Source of the DNA: Rusavskia elegans
Taxonomy: Eukaryota; Ascomycota; Lecanoromycetes; Teloschistales; Teloschistaceae
Assembly: GCA_011316305.1 (NCBI GenBank)
Contig: SAUG01000009.1
Coordinates: 62,001-126,000, forward strand
Length of the DNA stretch: 64,000 nucleotides
Reading direction: 5' to 3'
Shown here: positions 1 through 12,753 of the stretch, in pieces
Position numbering within the stretch: the stretch's first letter is position 1
Layout: the number at the start of each line of letters is the position of its first letter
Notes under the pieces: model-generated
The model's database searches: none
What the model was told of the DNA's origin: nothing
The model's input: only the letters and a program-made list of their open reading frames with translations
Translations under genes and position numbers: made by a program

Positions 1-2184
1 TCGGCACTAGCGCCCTTGGCGCCTTGGTACAGCTGTTGTACGTAATACGTACTTCCAATAGAATATATTAATCGGACTAATAATAAATTAATGTAATATA
101 ATAAACTATATAATAGCGCTAGAAAGTTTTCTAATATATAAAAATTCTATAAAACCGATTCGTAGAAATCTAGTAAAGACTAGAAATAGTAGAATTAGAT
201 AGAAGAAAAGGAAATCCGCTAGTATAGCGGTAAAGATAATATTCTAAAGTAATAAATTCTAAATAGTCTAACCAATAATAAATTAATAGAAATATAAATA
301 AAAAGCTAGTATTATAGTTTTCCGAAATATCTATTACTACTAGAAAGGTTTTGAAAATCTAATTTTAAAAGTACTATTTACTAGACTATTTCGCGAAATC
401 TTTAAAAATATCGCTATAAAAGTTAATTCGGCCGAGGTTATTAGAATATAGAATGGGGTATTAACGATTTTATAAAACTCTATAGAAATATATATTATAA
501 TTTATCTAGTAAATAAATATATTACTTTATTATATTTAGTTAATTTGTTTTGGTTTTGGTGCCCGGACGCCTTTATAGCTTATATTTAATTTATTAGTTA
601 TCGCTATATACTACTCTAGCAATTAAACTAATTACCCGTTATATCTCCGTTTACAGATATACTAATAAGTCTAACTAACCCTTGGAGATACCAGACCCCC
701 AGGTAGCCCCATAACAATTTTCTAAAGTTATTATTATTAATATTAAAAATATTTTCTCTATCGATACTATTTTAATTATTCTATAATTAGTTTTTCCGAT
801 TCCGGTTTTCGAATTTTCGAGAATTTCCTTTACTATACGGAGGCGGATAGAGTTTATTAATAGAAGAATTCTATTATTAATCCGGTATTATTTTATTTAA
901 ATTTTTCTATTAGATAATTTAAACTATCTATTTATTATAGCCGAAGTCTTTATTTATTATAGCCGAAATCTTTTAATTTTATATTTTAAATATATTTAGT
1001 ACGCTATAATTTTTAGATAAATTTAAAAAAAAAGGAATCGAATACTATTTTTTCGATAAAAGAAATAGCTAAACTTTTAATAGTATAAAGAAATTATAGA
1101 ATTCTAGAATATTCTAATTATTATTCTAGATTATATAAAGACACTTTATTATAGTATTTAATAAATAAAATTTAGAATCGGTAGTAAAATTTAAAAGAAA
1201 ATCTATAAATTTATTTTATAATATACTATTAAAGGTATTTTTATTAATAAAAATTCCTTTTTATAAGCTAATAATTTAATTTCTAGCCTTTAATAAAATT
1301 CTAGACCTATCGAATCTAATCTATATAAATAAATAAAATATCGAATTTATAAAAACAGTTTCTATAGAATTTAATCTATTTATAGTATTTTTTAAAAGTT
1401 ATTTTATCGCCGTACTTTTTAGGCTCTTTAATTTTAAGTTTCAACGAAGTTTAAAGCGCTCGCAAAGCCCTAATAGCTAGTTTAAAAGAAAAGAAAAATT
1501 TTATAAAATATAGTTCGGATCTATTATATAGAGAACCTCTATTTTATAATATATTTTCAAAAGGGTTTTCTTTTTTACTATTATTTAAATTTTTAAAATT
1601 CCAAGCTTTTTATTATTATCGGAATTATTACTATTATTTCTGTTATTGTTTAGATTATTACTATTATTAGATAGCTAACTAGAATTAGATTTTCTAGAAA
1701 TAAAAGTTTTTAAAGAAATATTTCTATTAGATTATAACTAGCTATTAGACGACTATAATTAATAGATTTAATTATCGGAAATAATATAGTTTTCAAATAT
1801 ACTAGTAATAAAATTACTATAGAATTCTAATTAGATTTTCTAAATAATAGAAAACAATCTAGAGTTTTTTTATTAGATATTTTAATATAGAGGGGTTATA
1901 TTCGTTAAATTAATCTATAATATCTATAATCCGCAGTTTAATAGTTTTAGTACTAGTTTAAAATCGTTCTATCTAGAGTACTTTACTACGGCTATAACTA
2001 CTATAAATATTATCTATCGATACCGATATAGTTATATTATAAATAATATATACCGAACTAAAAACGTTTAAAAAAATAAATGAAAACTATAAACTATAGT
2101 ATTTCTAGAATAATATACGATTATAAACTAGATAAAAAATCTTTTATAGAACTAATTTATATTCTAGAATGACTAGAATATAGT

Positions 2185-2580
2185 TAGACTGGCCATCGGA
2201 TCGGATTTCGAATCCGGATTAACTAACCCGATCCGATCCGAATCGAGTTAAACTAAAATGTAATCCGACCCGACCGAATTTCGGATTCTAAATTATAATC
2301 CGATCTAATTCGTTAAAACTACTGAATTCTAATATAAAAATATAAAACTAGTATAACTTTTATATAAATTTACTAAAACAAATCTAATTAATTAACTATA
2401 CTAGCTAAAAAATCTATAGTTAGACTAAATATATTACTTGGATATATTACTTTTATTTATTTATTACAATAATAAAATATTAAATATATAATATAATTAG
2501 ATCGGATCCGAGTCGGGTTACTAAAATCGAGTCGGATATCCGACGATTCGATAGAAATCCGACCCGAACCGGCCAGTCTA
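2185..2580. mobile_element. Non-autonomous hAT-type element (MITE), 396 bp
   Basis: The element starts TAGACTGGCC and ends with the exact inverse GGCCAGTCTA. The flanks are AATATAGT on the left and AATATAGC on the right. This is an 8-bp target-site duplication that differs by a single C/T change of the kind RIP makes. An 8-bp duplication is typical of hAT transposons. The ends carry many CCGATCC/CGGATCGG-like subterminal motifs, and the AT-rich centre has no coding capacity. It sits inside DNA that continues on the right as a gypsy integrase relic, so it probably inserted into that older retroelement. Confidence 0.75.
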
Positions 2581-2639
2581 AATATAGCCTAGTAATAAAA
2601 GAAAGGAAAAAGCGAAAAAGAATCGAAATCTAATATACT

Positions 2640-3270
2640 AGCGACGCTCTAACGACTAGACGGCAAATTTTATTTCCAAGCGTTCTAATTATATTTTCAA
2701 AGTCTATATAACGCGTTAAACGCTTTATATATTACAAGACTACTAACTAATTAATGTAGTCGAAGTATTATAGATTTAGTACTAGTAGCCGTCGATCGAT
2801 TTACTAAAATAGCGAGGTATATTCTATATTATAAAACGATTAACGCGAAGGATTTTACGGAATTTATTATTAATAAATTTTAGTATAAAGAATTTCAATC
2901 TAATAGATATATTAGTAACAGAAACTCGCTATTTATAAGCGAATTCCAGTTAGAAATCTACTATTATCTAAAGATTAAATATTATTTAAATATTATATTC
3001 TATTTTTAAATAGATAAATAGATTAAACGATAGAATTAATTACTTGAATATTATCTAAAGGTATATATTTATAAAAAATAGAGAAACTAGATTAAATTTT
3101 TATTTTTAACTAAATTTATCTATAATAATAGCGAATAAAATATTATAAAAATATTACTTTTCGAAACGTTAATAGATAATAATCTAAAAATAATATTTAA
3201 AGACGTAAAAGATAATACCGCGAAAAGAGAAATAGTAAATATAAAAATACTAGTAGTAAAAAAGAAATCG
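2640..3270 (+). pseudogene. RIP-degraded Ty3/gypsy integrase relic
   Basis: Reading plus-strand frame from base 2773 gives DLVLVAVDRFTK followed by a region that tracks the integrase core of Ty3/gypsy elements. The first catalytic Asp (in VDRFTK) survives. The segment around SNRNSLF matches the usual SDRGSLF motif with Asp changed to Asn. The downstream region corresponding to the family's DGQTERxNQ stretch is peppered with in-frame TAG/TAA. Every deviation noted fits C-to-T or G-to-A change. No reverse transcriptase or LTRs could be identified around it. A related, inverted copy of the upstream flank lies near 8980-9190. Confidence 0.6.
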
Positions 3271-3721
3271 TAAATTTATAAAAAATATATAATTTAATAT
3301 ATATAAATATAAATGAAATTTAGAAAAATTAGAATAAATACTTTAATAAAAAATATTAATCTATAGAATATAAAGTTAATAATTTCATATTATTTTCTAT
3401 AAAAAATCCAAAATTTAAATAATTAAAAAAAAAAAATTTTAAATTTATAGAATTATATTAGATTTCAAAATATATAAACTTTTAAATTTATCGATTAATT
3501 TTTCTAATTAAAATAAAAATCTATAATACTTTTTCTATATTTTTATTAGAAATTTTCTATTACTATTAAAATAGTAAATTACTAAAATATCTATTATCGG
3601 AATTTATTAGTAATGAAAAAAATAAAAGATACAAACTATTTTAGATAAAAGATTTATAAAATCTAAAAAAGATAAAAAATTAAAAACGGAATATCTATTT
3701 AAATAAACTAGTTAAATAAAT

Positions 3722-6668
3722 TAGACTAGTCGTCGGGTCGGATTTCGAATCCGGATTAAAAAAACCGACCCGATTCGAATCGATTCCGATTTTTCTAAAT
3801 ATCGACCCGAATCGGTTCTAATTTTTCTAGATATTAATTCGATTTAGTTCCGAGTTAAATCCGAGTTTCTAGGTTTAACCCGCTAAAATTGCTAAATTCT
3901 AGTAAAAAAGTATAATTATTTTTCTATATTAAAATAGATTAATCTAGTATATTTTATATTTAGTATTAGTATAGTAATATATATAGGTAATATATTTTCT
4001 TTAGACTATTATTTTTTAATCTATATAATTAGTTAGATAATTTAATATTCTTTTCTATATTTTTATTTTTATTTTTTTTTATATTTTTATTATTATCTAC
4101 TTCCGTTTCCTCTTTTATATCTTTATTTTGACTATTAAAATTAATACTTCTAGCTAAATTTCTATTATTTCTAAATTTAATATTATTCTATATAGAAGAA
4201 TATCTTTTTACTATCTAATTTTTTTTCTTAATTTTAACGATATTATCGCTATTTTTATCTTTTTTTCTATAGAAAAATTTAATATATTTATTAACCGTAT
4301 TTTTACTATAACTAAATTCTTTAGTAAACGCTATCTATTTTTCTAAAAGGTCTAAAATTCTAGCGGATTAAAGTTTTTAGAAATCGGTATAATAGATTAT
4401 TTATTATTAGATTAAATTAACGATTAGAACTATATATTTTATTAAAATCATTTTATTCGAACTATTAATAATAATATTAGACTAGAAAAAATATTAGAAA
4501 TAAATATTTTTATACTAGATAGTTTTATTTATATTCGATATATTATATTAATATTTTATTTTATTTTATTTCTATTTTATCTATTTAATAGTTATCGTCT
4601 TTTCCGTATCTTTTATAAAAGTTTTAATACGTAGATTATTTTTATAGTATAATACTATATATAGATCATTATTTAATATTATATTTATTATCTTATTATA
4701 TTACTATAGATTATTTTCTTAATTCTATAGTATATTTTCTAATTTCTAGTATTTTATTTTAATAATATCTTTATCTTTATATCTATACTTTTCTAAAGAT
4801 TTATTTCATTAAATTTTTTAAAATATTTATATATTATAATACGGTCTATATTCTATATTTTATAGAATTTATATTTAGTATCAGACTACTTTTTACTATA
4901 TTTACGGTTTACGACTAATTTAAATTTTATATATAATTGTTTTAATTTCAATATAATAGAAAGTATATTAATTAATATAGTAAAGTAATATGATTAGTAG
5001 CTATAGAATTATCTAAAGACTCTATATATTATAATAGTACAATACGCTAGAAATTTATAGAAATATATAAATTCGTTTAAAATTCTAATTTTCTAGTTAT
5101 TGTATAGCCGACGATTATTTAAATAATTTTATTTTACTTCTAATCTTTTATTTTTTTATAATTAACTACTATAATAAAACATTAATATACTATATATCGT
5201 ATTATATTATATTTTATTCTATTATTAATCTTTTATTTCTTTTATTTATTACAGCGAAATATATAGTATATATAAATCTAAATATAAATAATTCATGAAA
5301 GTAATATTATTAATTATATAATAACGCTAAAATAATTTTAGATAAAAAATTAATTCTATTTTATAGAAATATAGCGAAGATTCGAAAAAATAGAATCGAA
5401 AAAGATAAAAAAAAAAGTAAAAGGAAATTTTATAGTACTATAATACTAGTTATACTCTAAAATAATATATTTCAAAAAAGATGACTAATAATTTATTAAA
5501 TAAAATATTTTTTCATAAAATCTATAGATATTAGAAAAGCTTCGAACTTTTTATTTCTAAAGTATTTTTCGCTAGACTATATTATAAAATCTTTACCGAT
5601 ATCGCTATTATATATATAAATAGAAAGATTAATAGTATATTAAATTTAGAATTAATTGTTCTATATAATGTAATAGAAAGATATATAATTATTATTTTAT
5701 TAAATAAATATATTATATTATTATATTATTAAATTTTTTATTTTTTTATTTTTTTTTATATGCGATTAATTATTCGGATTTTGATTTTAGTCTTTTATAA
5801 TTTTAACGCTAGAGGCGCTAAACCGATTAGATTACGAAATTATTTAATATTTAAGTATTTTACCGAATACTCGAATTAAAGACTTTTAAAGAAGCTAGAT
5901 TTAAACTAAAATCTAAAGAAAAACTATAATCTATTTAATTTTAATTAATTTAAATTACTTCGATCGATCGGACTAGGCCGAAACGATCTATTAATTAGGC
6001 CTTCTATATTTTTAAAACTCTATAAAAATCGATTTAATCGATAGAAAAAATTTAAATATTAGATTAGCCTTCGAGAGATTCGAACCTCCGACCCGCCGGA
6101 TTAACTCCGCTAACTCCGAAGAGCGCTGGATCCGCTAGGCCTTCCGGTCACGCAGCGTTACCGCTGCGCTACCAGGCCTTATATTATTATATATATCCGA
6201 CTATATTTATTTTTTATAGATAATCAACTAGCTATAATCTATATTTCGCGTATTACTATTTAGTAAAAGGATATCTGGTTTATTAAAAAATTAATATAAA
6301 ATCTAGAAATATATCCGAAAATATTATAATAGCTAGTTAATAATAAATTTTAAAAAATTAAAAATTTTAGAAAAAAAATATATATCTATAGAATTATTTA
6401 GAAAAAAATAATATTATTTATATAGTACCGGTATAGAAACTAGTATTCAATAGGATATTTCACTATTTTATATTATCTATAATTATTTTTATATTCGATT
6501 ATTTAATATAATTATAAATTAGATCGGATTAGATTTCTATTAGTTTCTAATTTATAATCTAATTCGATTTTCGGTTCTAATATTAGAAACCGATTCGAAC
6601 CGACTCGTTAAAATTCAAATCGGGTTTTCGAAATATCGACGGGAATTTGTACCGAAATAGCCAATCTA
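3722..6668. mobile_element. Larger hAT-family derivative carrying a SINE-like insertion
   Basis: The left end TAGACTAGTCGTCGGGTCGG and the right end (inverse of TAGATTGGCT) are RIP-altered versions of the hAT termini seen elsewhere in the window. The flanking 8-mers AAATAAAT and AATTAAAT match at 7 of 8 positions, which is weak evidence in such AT-rich DNA. The interior from about 3990 to 5720 and again from 6195 is colinear with 52,590-55,700, apart from a SINE-like insertion here at 5727-6180 and a different insertion there. No transposase domain was recognised in this copy, so it looks like an internally deleted derivative of the longer element at 45,158-55,861. Confidence 0.55.
5727..6180 (-). 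mobile_element. tRNA-headed SINE-like retroposon, copy 1
   Basis: On the minus strand the element begins at 6180 with a tRNA-like head. It has an A-box-like TAGCGCAGCGG and, about 85 bases on, a B-box-like GGTTCGAATCT (10 of 11 to the Pol III consensus). A roughly 300-base body follows. The element ends in an A-rich tail, seen as T-runs at 5731-5758 on the plus strand. It is flanked by a 12-bp direct repeat, ATATTATTATAT, at 5715-5726 and 6181-6192. The related DNA near 55,370 lacks the insert, which gives an empty site. Together these are the hallmarks of a SINE moved by LINE machinery. Transfer-RNA function is unlikely because the head does not fold into a clean cloverleaf. Confidence 0.65.
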
Positions 6669-8612
6669 AATTAAATAAATATAATTTCTAGTAGTTATAA
6701 ATTTTTTTTTAAAAATATATAATTAGGATAATTTTTTAATAAAAAAAACGTAAACTAAAATATAATAAAAAAAATAGAATTTAACGGAAATAAACTATAA
6801 TAATAAATATTAGATATTTAAAGATTATATATATAATATATATATTAAAAAATAGATTTTTATAATTAATAGAATTTATTTAAATTATCTATATAATCTA
6901 TAGTACCTAGTATTCTATTTACTATAATAAAAATTATATTTTCTCGTCTTTAAATATTTATATTAATATAAATAATATGATTTCGTAGTAAATTTCTATT
7001 TCGAACTATTTTTCTATTCTATAATAGACGGGGAAAACGGAATAGATATAGAAAAATTAATGTTTTTAATATTATTAAAAAACGATCTATAGAAATTTAT
7101 AGACCGAATTAAAAATATTAAAAGATATTAGACTATTTGATAAAATAATCGTTTAAAAAATCGGAATATCGATAGTTTTAATTTTTAGAAATTAGAATCC
7201 GAATACTTCCGGCGCCTTCGAAGCTATATATAAAAAAGTTAACGGAAACTATAATAAAATAATAGATAATTGAATTTTCTCTTTAATAATACGCGGGAAA
7301 GTAACTCGATATAATTTATTATTAATTTATTATCGAAAGCGTAGAATCTATTTAGAAGTATTATAGATAGAAATATCGTTTTATATAAAGAAATCTCGAT
7401 AATAACCGATATAGATTATTCGATTATTAGCGTCGAATATTCTACTATAGATATTTAAATCTAAACGGATTTATCTATTCTATTATTTAAAGTTTTATAG
7501 ATAGTATTAAACAGGACTATATAATATTTATATTATTCTATAATCGAAAATATTATAATCTAAAAAATATTTTCCGATTCTATAATATATTATTAGTAAT
7601 TAGCTATTTTATTTCGATGATTATAGATTATATCTAGGAAATCTAGATCTACCGCTATCGAGCGTAATACGGCTATAGATATCGTAACTACCGTTAGAAT
7701 ACTAATAGTATCTTTTCTAAAAAGAAAAGATCTAGATACTACTAGCAAAACGGAGTTTTCGTAATAAAAACGAAAAATAAATAGAAACGATAATAGCGAA
7801 GAAAAACTATATAAAAAGCCGAAGTTATAAAATAGCGAACTAGAAAAAATAGATATAGTAGAAAGCCGCTAGAATTTAAACTTTCGGAATTTTACTTTTA
7901 AAAAAATCTATTTAATTTATATAACGGCGTTTTTTCAGACTAAATTTTTATCAACGTATTTATAAAATTTTTATACTAAATCGTTAAAATTAAAGTTTTC
8001 GTAAAATATTTAAAGGAATCGAATTTATATATAAAATTATAAAATATTATATTAAAAGAAAAGATCTATTTTAAAACGTTAATTATATTTTAAATAAACT
8101 TTTTTATAATTTTATAATTATCTAAAAAAAGTTTTTTACCGTTTTATACTATAAAATAATACGCGTAAATTAACTATCTAATAGTTAAATCGAAGATATA
8201 AAAAATCTATTATAATTAACTTTAAACTAATATAATAGAAGGAATTATACTATTTTATAATTAAAGAAACTTTTTTTATTCTTCCGATATTTAGTGTAAA
8301 TATTAGTAAAATAATCTTTTAAATATTCGAAAACTAGATTTAAACGATTTATAGTATTTATATAAAGTAGATAAAATATATCTACGTATATAAAAAGAAA
8401 AACTCGTATTAATAAAATAAAATATAGAAAATCAAAATTTCTATTAAATAAAATTTTACTATATTATCGCTAGTATATCGGAATCGTATTATTTCGAACT
8501 TTTATTTACTATTTAAAATTCTCGAATATTTATATTAGATTCGAGTTCGATTATATTTATTAAAATTTTAATTTAATATTATTTATTATTACTATATATA
8601 TATATATATATA

Positions 8613-8690
8613 TCGATATACGAATATAATATATATTTATCGATATACGAATATAATATATATTTATCGATATAATATATTTTTGTAAGT
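8613..8690. repeat. 27-bp tandem repeat, about 2.5 copies
   Basis: The unit starting TCGATATACGAATATAAT recurs at 8613, 8640 and partially at 8667, preceded by a TA run at 8592-8612. It is a simple AT-rich minisatellite with no coding capacity. Confidence 0.8.
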
Positions 8691-9409
8691 ATATATATTG
8701 TGATAAAATTATCGTATTAATTGAACCGATACTATAATATAATAATAATACGTTCCGAATTATATTATAAATTCTGGAAAATCTATATTTAATTCATAGT
8801 AGTATTATTTTTTTTTTAGCTTTATTTTAATATATATCTGTTAAACTAGAATATAATTATATATTGATTGAAACCTATTATAATAATAGCTAAAAAATAT
8901 TCTTTTTTTATCTTTTTTTATTTTTATAGCGGATTATAAAATTAATAGATTTATTTAATAAATATTTTAAATATATAGACAAATATAATATAATATCGAA
9001 GATAATATTATTAAAAAAAAGTAATTATAAAATATTAAATATATTATATAGATTTTAAAAATATAATTAGAACGTTTAAAGACGAAATTTATTATCTAGT
9101 CGCTAGAACGTCGCTAGTATATTAAATCTCGATTTTTTTCTATTTTCTTTCTTTTTTTATTACTAGACTAAATTTTAGTTTATCTAGAATATAAATTAGT
9201 TCTATAATATATCTTTCGTCTAATCTATAATCGTATACTATTCTAGAAAAACATTTATTTAATATTTAATTTAAACGAAATTTAAAAATATTATATAATA
9301 TATAATTTAATAATCTATTCAATTTATATTAATATTATTAATAATAATTAGTTGGAAAATTCGTTTATATAAACTAAATATTGTATTAATAAATTTAATT
9401 TTCTATTAA

Positions 9410-10428
9410 CTTGTTTTGTTTTTTATTTTGTTTATTTTTTTAATATCCGGTTAACCGTCGGTTCCGTAAGTAATTCACTTTAATATTAGTACGCTAGCGT
9501 TAGATATACGGTATAAAAACTATTATTTTAATCTAATTAACTTAAACTAAAAAACTATATAAAATTAACTCGAATCTATTTTATAATATATTCGTAGTAT
9601 AAACTTCTATAGTTTATTTAAAATATAACGTAATAGAATTTTCGCAATATATATATTTTATAGTCGCTTTTTTTTCTTCTTTTACTAGTACTTTTACGTA
9701 ACTACTACGAATTGATTTAATTTATACTATCGTATCTGACGTATATATCTTCCGTAATAGTCCAGGCTGCAGGCTAATATATATAGAATCTCTACTAATA
9801 ATATTATAACTATAATTATATCTTTTTAATTAGAAGAAATAGAATATAAAATTACTAAATTCGAGTTATTCGATAATATCGACCGAGTCCTCGCTAGTCT
9901 ACCTACTATAACGGACTTTAAATCCCGAAATCTATTAGTTTTAACTATAATATTAAAACTTCGTATTCCGAATCCGCCGGAGCTATATAATTTTAGTAAC
10001 CGTATTAAATTTCTAGTAAAAACCTTCATCCTACTAGAATCCGAGCTAGCAGTTATCGAATATCTAGATAGGTTAGTAGACTGTCTAGATTCGGGTATAA
10101 CCGTAAACGAAGACGAATTAACGAAGATAAAAAATAGTATTACCGCTTAGTAGATAGTCCTGGAAGCTATATTAGTAGCTTATAATCGTACGTATTTCGA
10201 AGTAGTATAAGGGAATTCTGGATAGAAGAAGAATAGTAATCAAATGGAAAATATAATAGAATAAAAACGATCAACTACGCTATAAACCTTGCTTGACTGT
10301 TTCTTTTAACTGCGAAAATTCTTTGCTATACAAGCAATATTTATTATTACCGTATAAAAACTACGGTAATAAAACGTATATATATATAATAATTCAATTA
10401 TAATTCCGGACAAAGGTTTTACAAAAGG
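9410..10428. mobile_element. Retroposon-like element, about 1 kb, copy 1
   Basis: The element is flanked by the 13-bp direct repeat AATTTTCTATTAA (9397-9409 and 10429-10441). Its left and right ends are homologous to those of the element at 53,200-54,182, and the right end is also related to 56,690-56,830. A degenerate plus-strand reading frame between about 9855 and 10150 begins FELFDNIDRVLASL and is repeated at 56,240-56,500. I do not recognise the protein. The left end is T-rich (A-rich on the minus strand), so the direction of retroposition is uncertain. The duplication length suggests target-primed integration, but no reverse transcriptase is present. Confidence 0.5.
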
Positions 10429-10927
10429 AATTTTCTATTAATAATCTATTAATTTTCTACTAATTTTATATTGGCTATTAATTTTATAAAATTATAAATC
10501 TATTTTTTATAAATAACGAATTTATTTTTATTTTTCATTATTTTATACTAGATGTTATAGAAATACTATCAACTGAAATTATTTATTAAATAATTTATTT
10601 TTAAATCTTTTTTTTATTAAACTAACGATTAATATATCTTTAAATATTAAATAATATCTTATATTTTATAACTTTTAATAGATGAAATGTCGATATATTA
10701 TCGTAAGTCAAGCGATTGCCACTAAGGTAATTTATCTCGAATCTTGAAATGAAACTTTCTTTCTAGATTAAAGCGTCTGTAGAACAATATACGAAGTTCG
10801 CTCAAATGCTACGCTTTCGCAGGAATCTGAGTCCCTCTCGTCCATAACTTTCATTTCGTAAACAGCCTTCGGAACCGGAGGCAGCGGATCAATATTATTC
10901 CTATCCTTTGGTATCTCATGCATGCAG

Positions 10928-12326
10928 CTACAGTTGATCGATACCTATCATCCTGCGAACCAGTATCATTGTTTCGTCTGCTTTTAAGCCAGCCTTTTCA
11001 TTTCCAGCTGCTGCGACTTTCTGGAGATACTGGCTCTGAGCCGCAGACATGAAATAGTCGTACCTTCCTTTGAGGTTTGTCAACCCTTTGATCAAAGTTT
11101 CGGCCACTTCTTCCTTGAAGGCACGCATGCTTAAACCTTGACAATCCGCTGTAATCTGCTCAACAGACCTGTGAGATGCATCCATATGTGACATCAACGC
11201 CAGTAGGTTCGATACCCCAGGTCTCTCCGTTGGATCGTAAGACAACCCGTCAATGGAATCAGTCAAAGCGGCTTTTATCTTCACCCGTATACTGTCTGAA
11301 GTGTCATTCAACAAGATTCGCGAATTTGAATCTTCGTGAGATTTGGACATTTTGACACGTGGATCCTTGAGTGACATGATCCGTTTTACAGGCGCTGATC
11401 AGGATTAGTCTATGGCCCGGTGCAATCAGTATTTCCAACCTACACATGACCGTTTGAGGTTCGGAGAAAAAGTGGCCATGGGCAGTATTGAAATTCTTCG
11501 CGTTCTCCCGAGCAAACTCCAGATGCTGTACCTGATCATGCCCAACGGGGACGTGGGTAGCCCTTCAGATGGTTATTCGAGTGAAAGCAGTTGAGAAGCC
11601 AACATACCGATATAGAAGGATATCTGCCGATTGAAGCACAGGATAAGAGAAGAGGCCCAGCTTCAGTTTCGCCTTTGCGTCAGAATCAGATAGAGCTGCA
11701 TTGTCCGACATGGCCAATTTGCTCTGGGGCGAAAATCGATACGTCGTCAGATGGCACGACAGGAGGATACATGCAATGAGCGGGATGTGGAACAAACCTT
11801 CCATTGTGTCATGCGCGAGAGATATCCCACAGACGCCGTGCAGCTTAATATCCACATGAGTTCCGTGTGTGCTGGCACCTGGCACTTTTTCAGCGTGAAC
11901 CCTTGGATGGATGCTGCATAATCGTACGGCGGACTGAAAAAAGATGGTGGACCTCTGTGGATCGAGACCGACAGCAAGTAGCGCAGCGAGTGTTTGTCGC
12001 TTCTGTAGTCGGAGCCGAGCCTGATCATACGGCGAGGTCATAGCATGAAGGTCCACGATAGAGAAGAGGAGATCAGTTGTAGATGTCGCGCCATCTTGAA
12101 TCTTAACCCATTGTTGCAATGCGCCGAAGTAATTGCCTAGATGGGGTACGCCTGTGGGCTGTATACCAGAGAAGATGACCCGACTTGGGTTCGACAGCGA
12201 CGATGCATGCCGTCGGGTAGAAAGTGCCCAACCGTAAGTGATACGCCGCTCGAATGGATGTGCTATCCACTGTAAAAACCCTCGTCTCAGCGGGTTAGCA
12301 ACTGGAAAACCGTGGGCGATGTGCAT
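10928..12326 (-). CDS. MSW1: Mitochondrial tryptophanyl-tRNA synthetase
   Basis: Class I aminoacyl-tRNA synthetase that charges mitochondrial tRNA-Trp. Five exons join as 12326..11928, 11878..11798, 11723..11608, 11562..11444 and 11394..10928, giving exactly 393 residues plus stop. Residues 1-40 form a basic, acid-poor leader that looks like a mitochondrial presequence. The nucleotide-binding signature follows as SGIQPTGVPHLGNY (the HIGH-like motif), then VDLHAMTSPYD. The second ATP-binding motif is intact as KMSKS in the last exon. Junctions restore the family text, for example ILLYR-ATHVPVGHDQ across the 45-base intron. Length fits mitochondrial TrpRS proteins. It is transcribed in the same direction as the next two minus-strand genes, but with independent spacing. 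Confidence 0.93.
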
Positions 12327-12753
12327 TACTCATAGCAGCTTGAAGCCATCGCGCAGCTAATCGTATGCTAGGTCGTTCCGGGATCGCTCAGATCAGGCAT
12401 TGATTTGCCACCGAGCGCGCTACCTTAGTGTAGGATTACTTCGGTTCACCTCCATTAAGGTAGTGAGAAGATATCTCGTTTGAAACCCTGACGCAATCAC
12501 AATTGCGATGCTACTCGCCAAAACTCATCCATAGCTTTCTGTTTGCGAAATTCACCACTCTGGTAATCAACTATAGCAAGATCTGACTATCCCTGCTAAA
12601 ACCCCAATCCCGGCGTCGCGTACCAGTGAATTGGCATGGATACGCAAACAAACACTCTTGATGAAAAATTACAAATCATGAAGCCGCCCCGTTTTACTTC
12701 CTCAAGTTGTTTCGTTCCTGAACAGGTTTTCGAAGGCCTCGAGGAGTGAAGTG
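12327..12753. other. Intergenic, upstream of the TrpRS gene
   Basis: Normal base composition with no convincing reading frame or RNA gene. It should contain the promoter of the mitochondrial TrpRS gene. Confidence 0.6.

Larger units (their letters stand above)
1..10700. repeat. AT-rich RIP-mutated transposon block (left)
   Basis: This block is dominated by A and T with stop codons in all frames. CA and TG dinucleotides are nearly absent; I count only three in bases 3241-3420, for example. TA is very common and CG is retained. That is the expected result of repeat-induced point mutation, which turns CpA into TpA in duplicated DNA of filamentous ascomycetes. Inside I can recognise hAT-type termini, a Ty3/gypsy integrase relic, a SINE-like element and a retroposon-like element, listed separately. 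Stretches 1-2184, 3300-3720, 6670-8600 and 8700-9400 hold no recognisable gene, although parts of 8440-9780 are repeated at 44150-45020. The change to normal composition is abrupt near 10,700. Confidence 0.9.

Noticed and set aside
6070..6180. Functional tRNA gene
   Set aside because: A- and B-box-like motifs are present, but the anticodon and acceptor stems do not pair well, the boxes are about 85 bases apart, and the same structure recurs inside a repeated element with TSDs.
8592..8690. CRISPR-like array
   Set aside because: The 27-bp units are directly adjacent with no spacers and lie in a eukaryotic genome.
1..10700. Centromere or subtelomere
   Set aside because: AT-rich RIP DNA could be either, but there are no telomere repeats, and two separate AT blocks interleaved with genes fit ordinary AT-rich isochores better.
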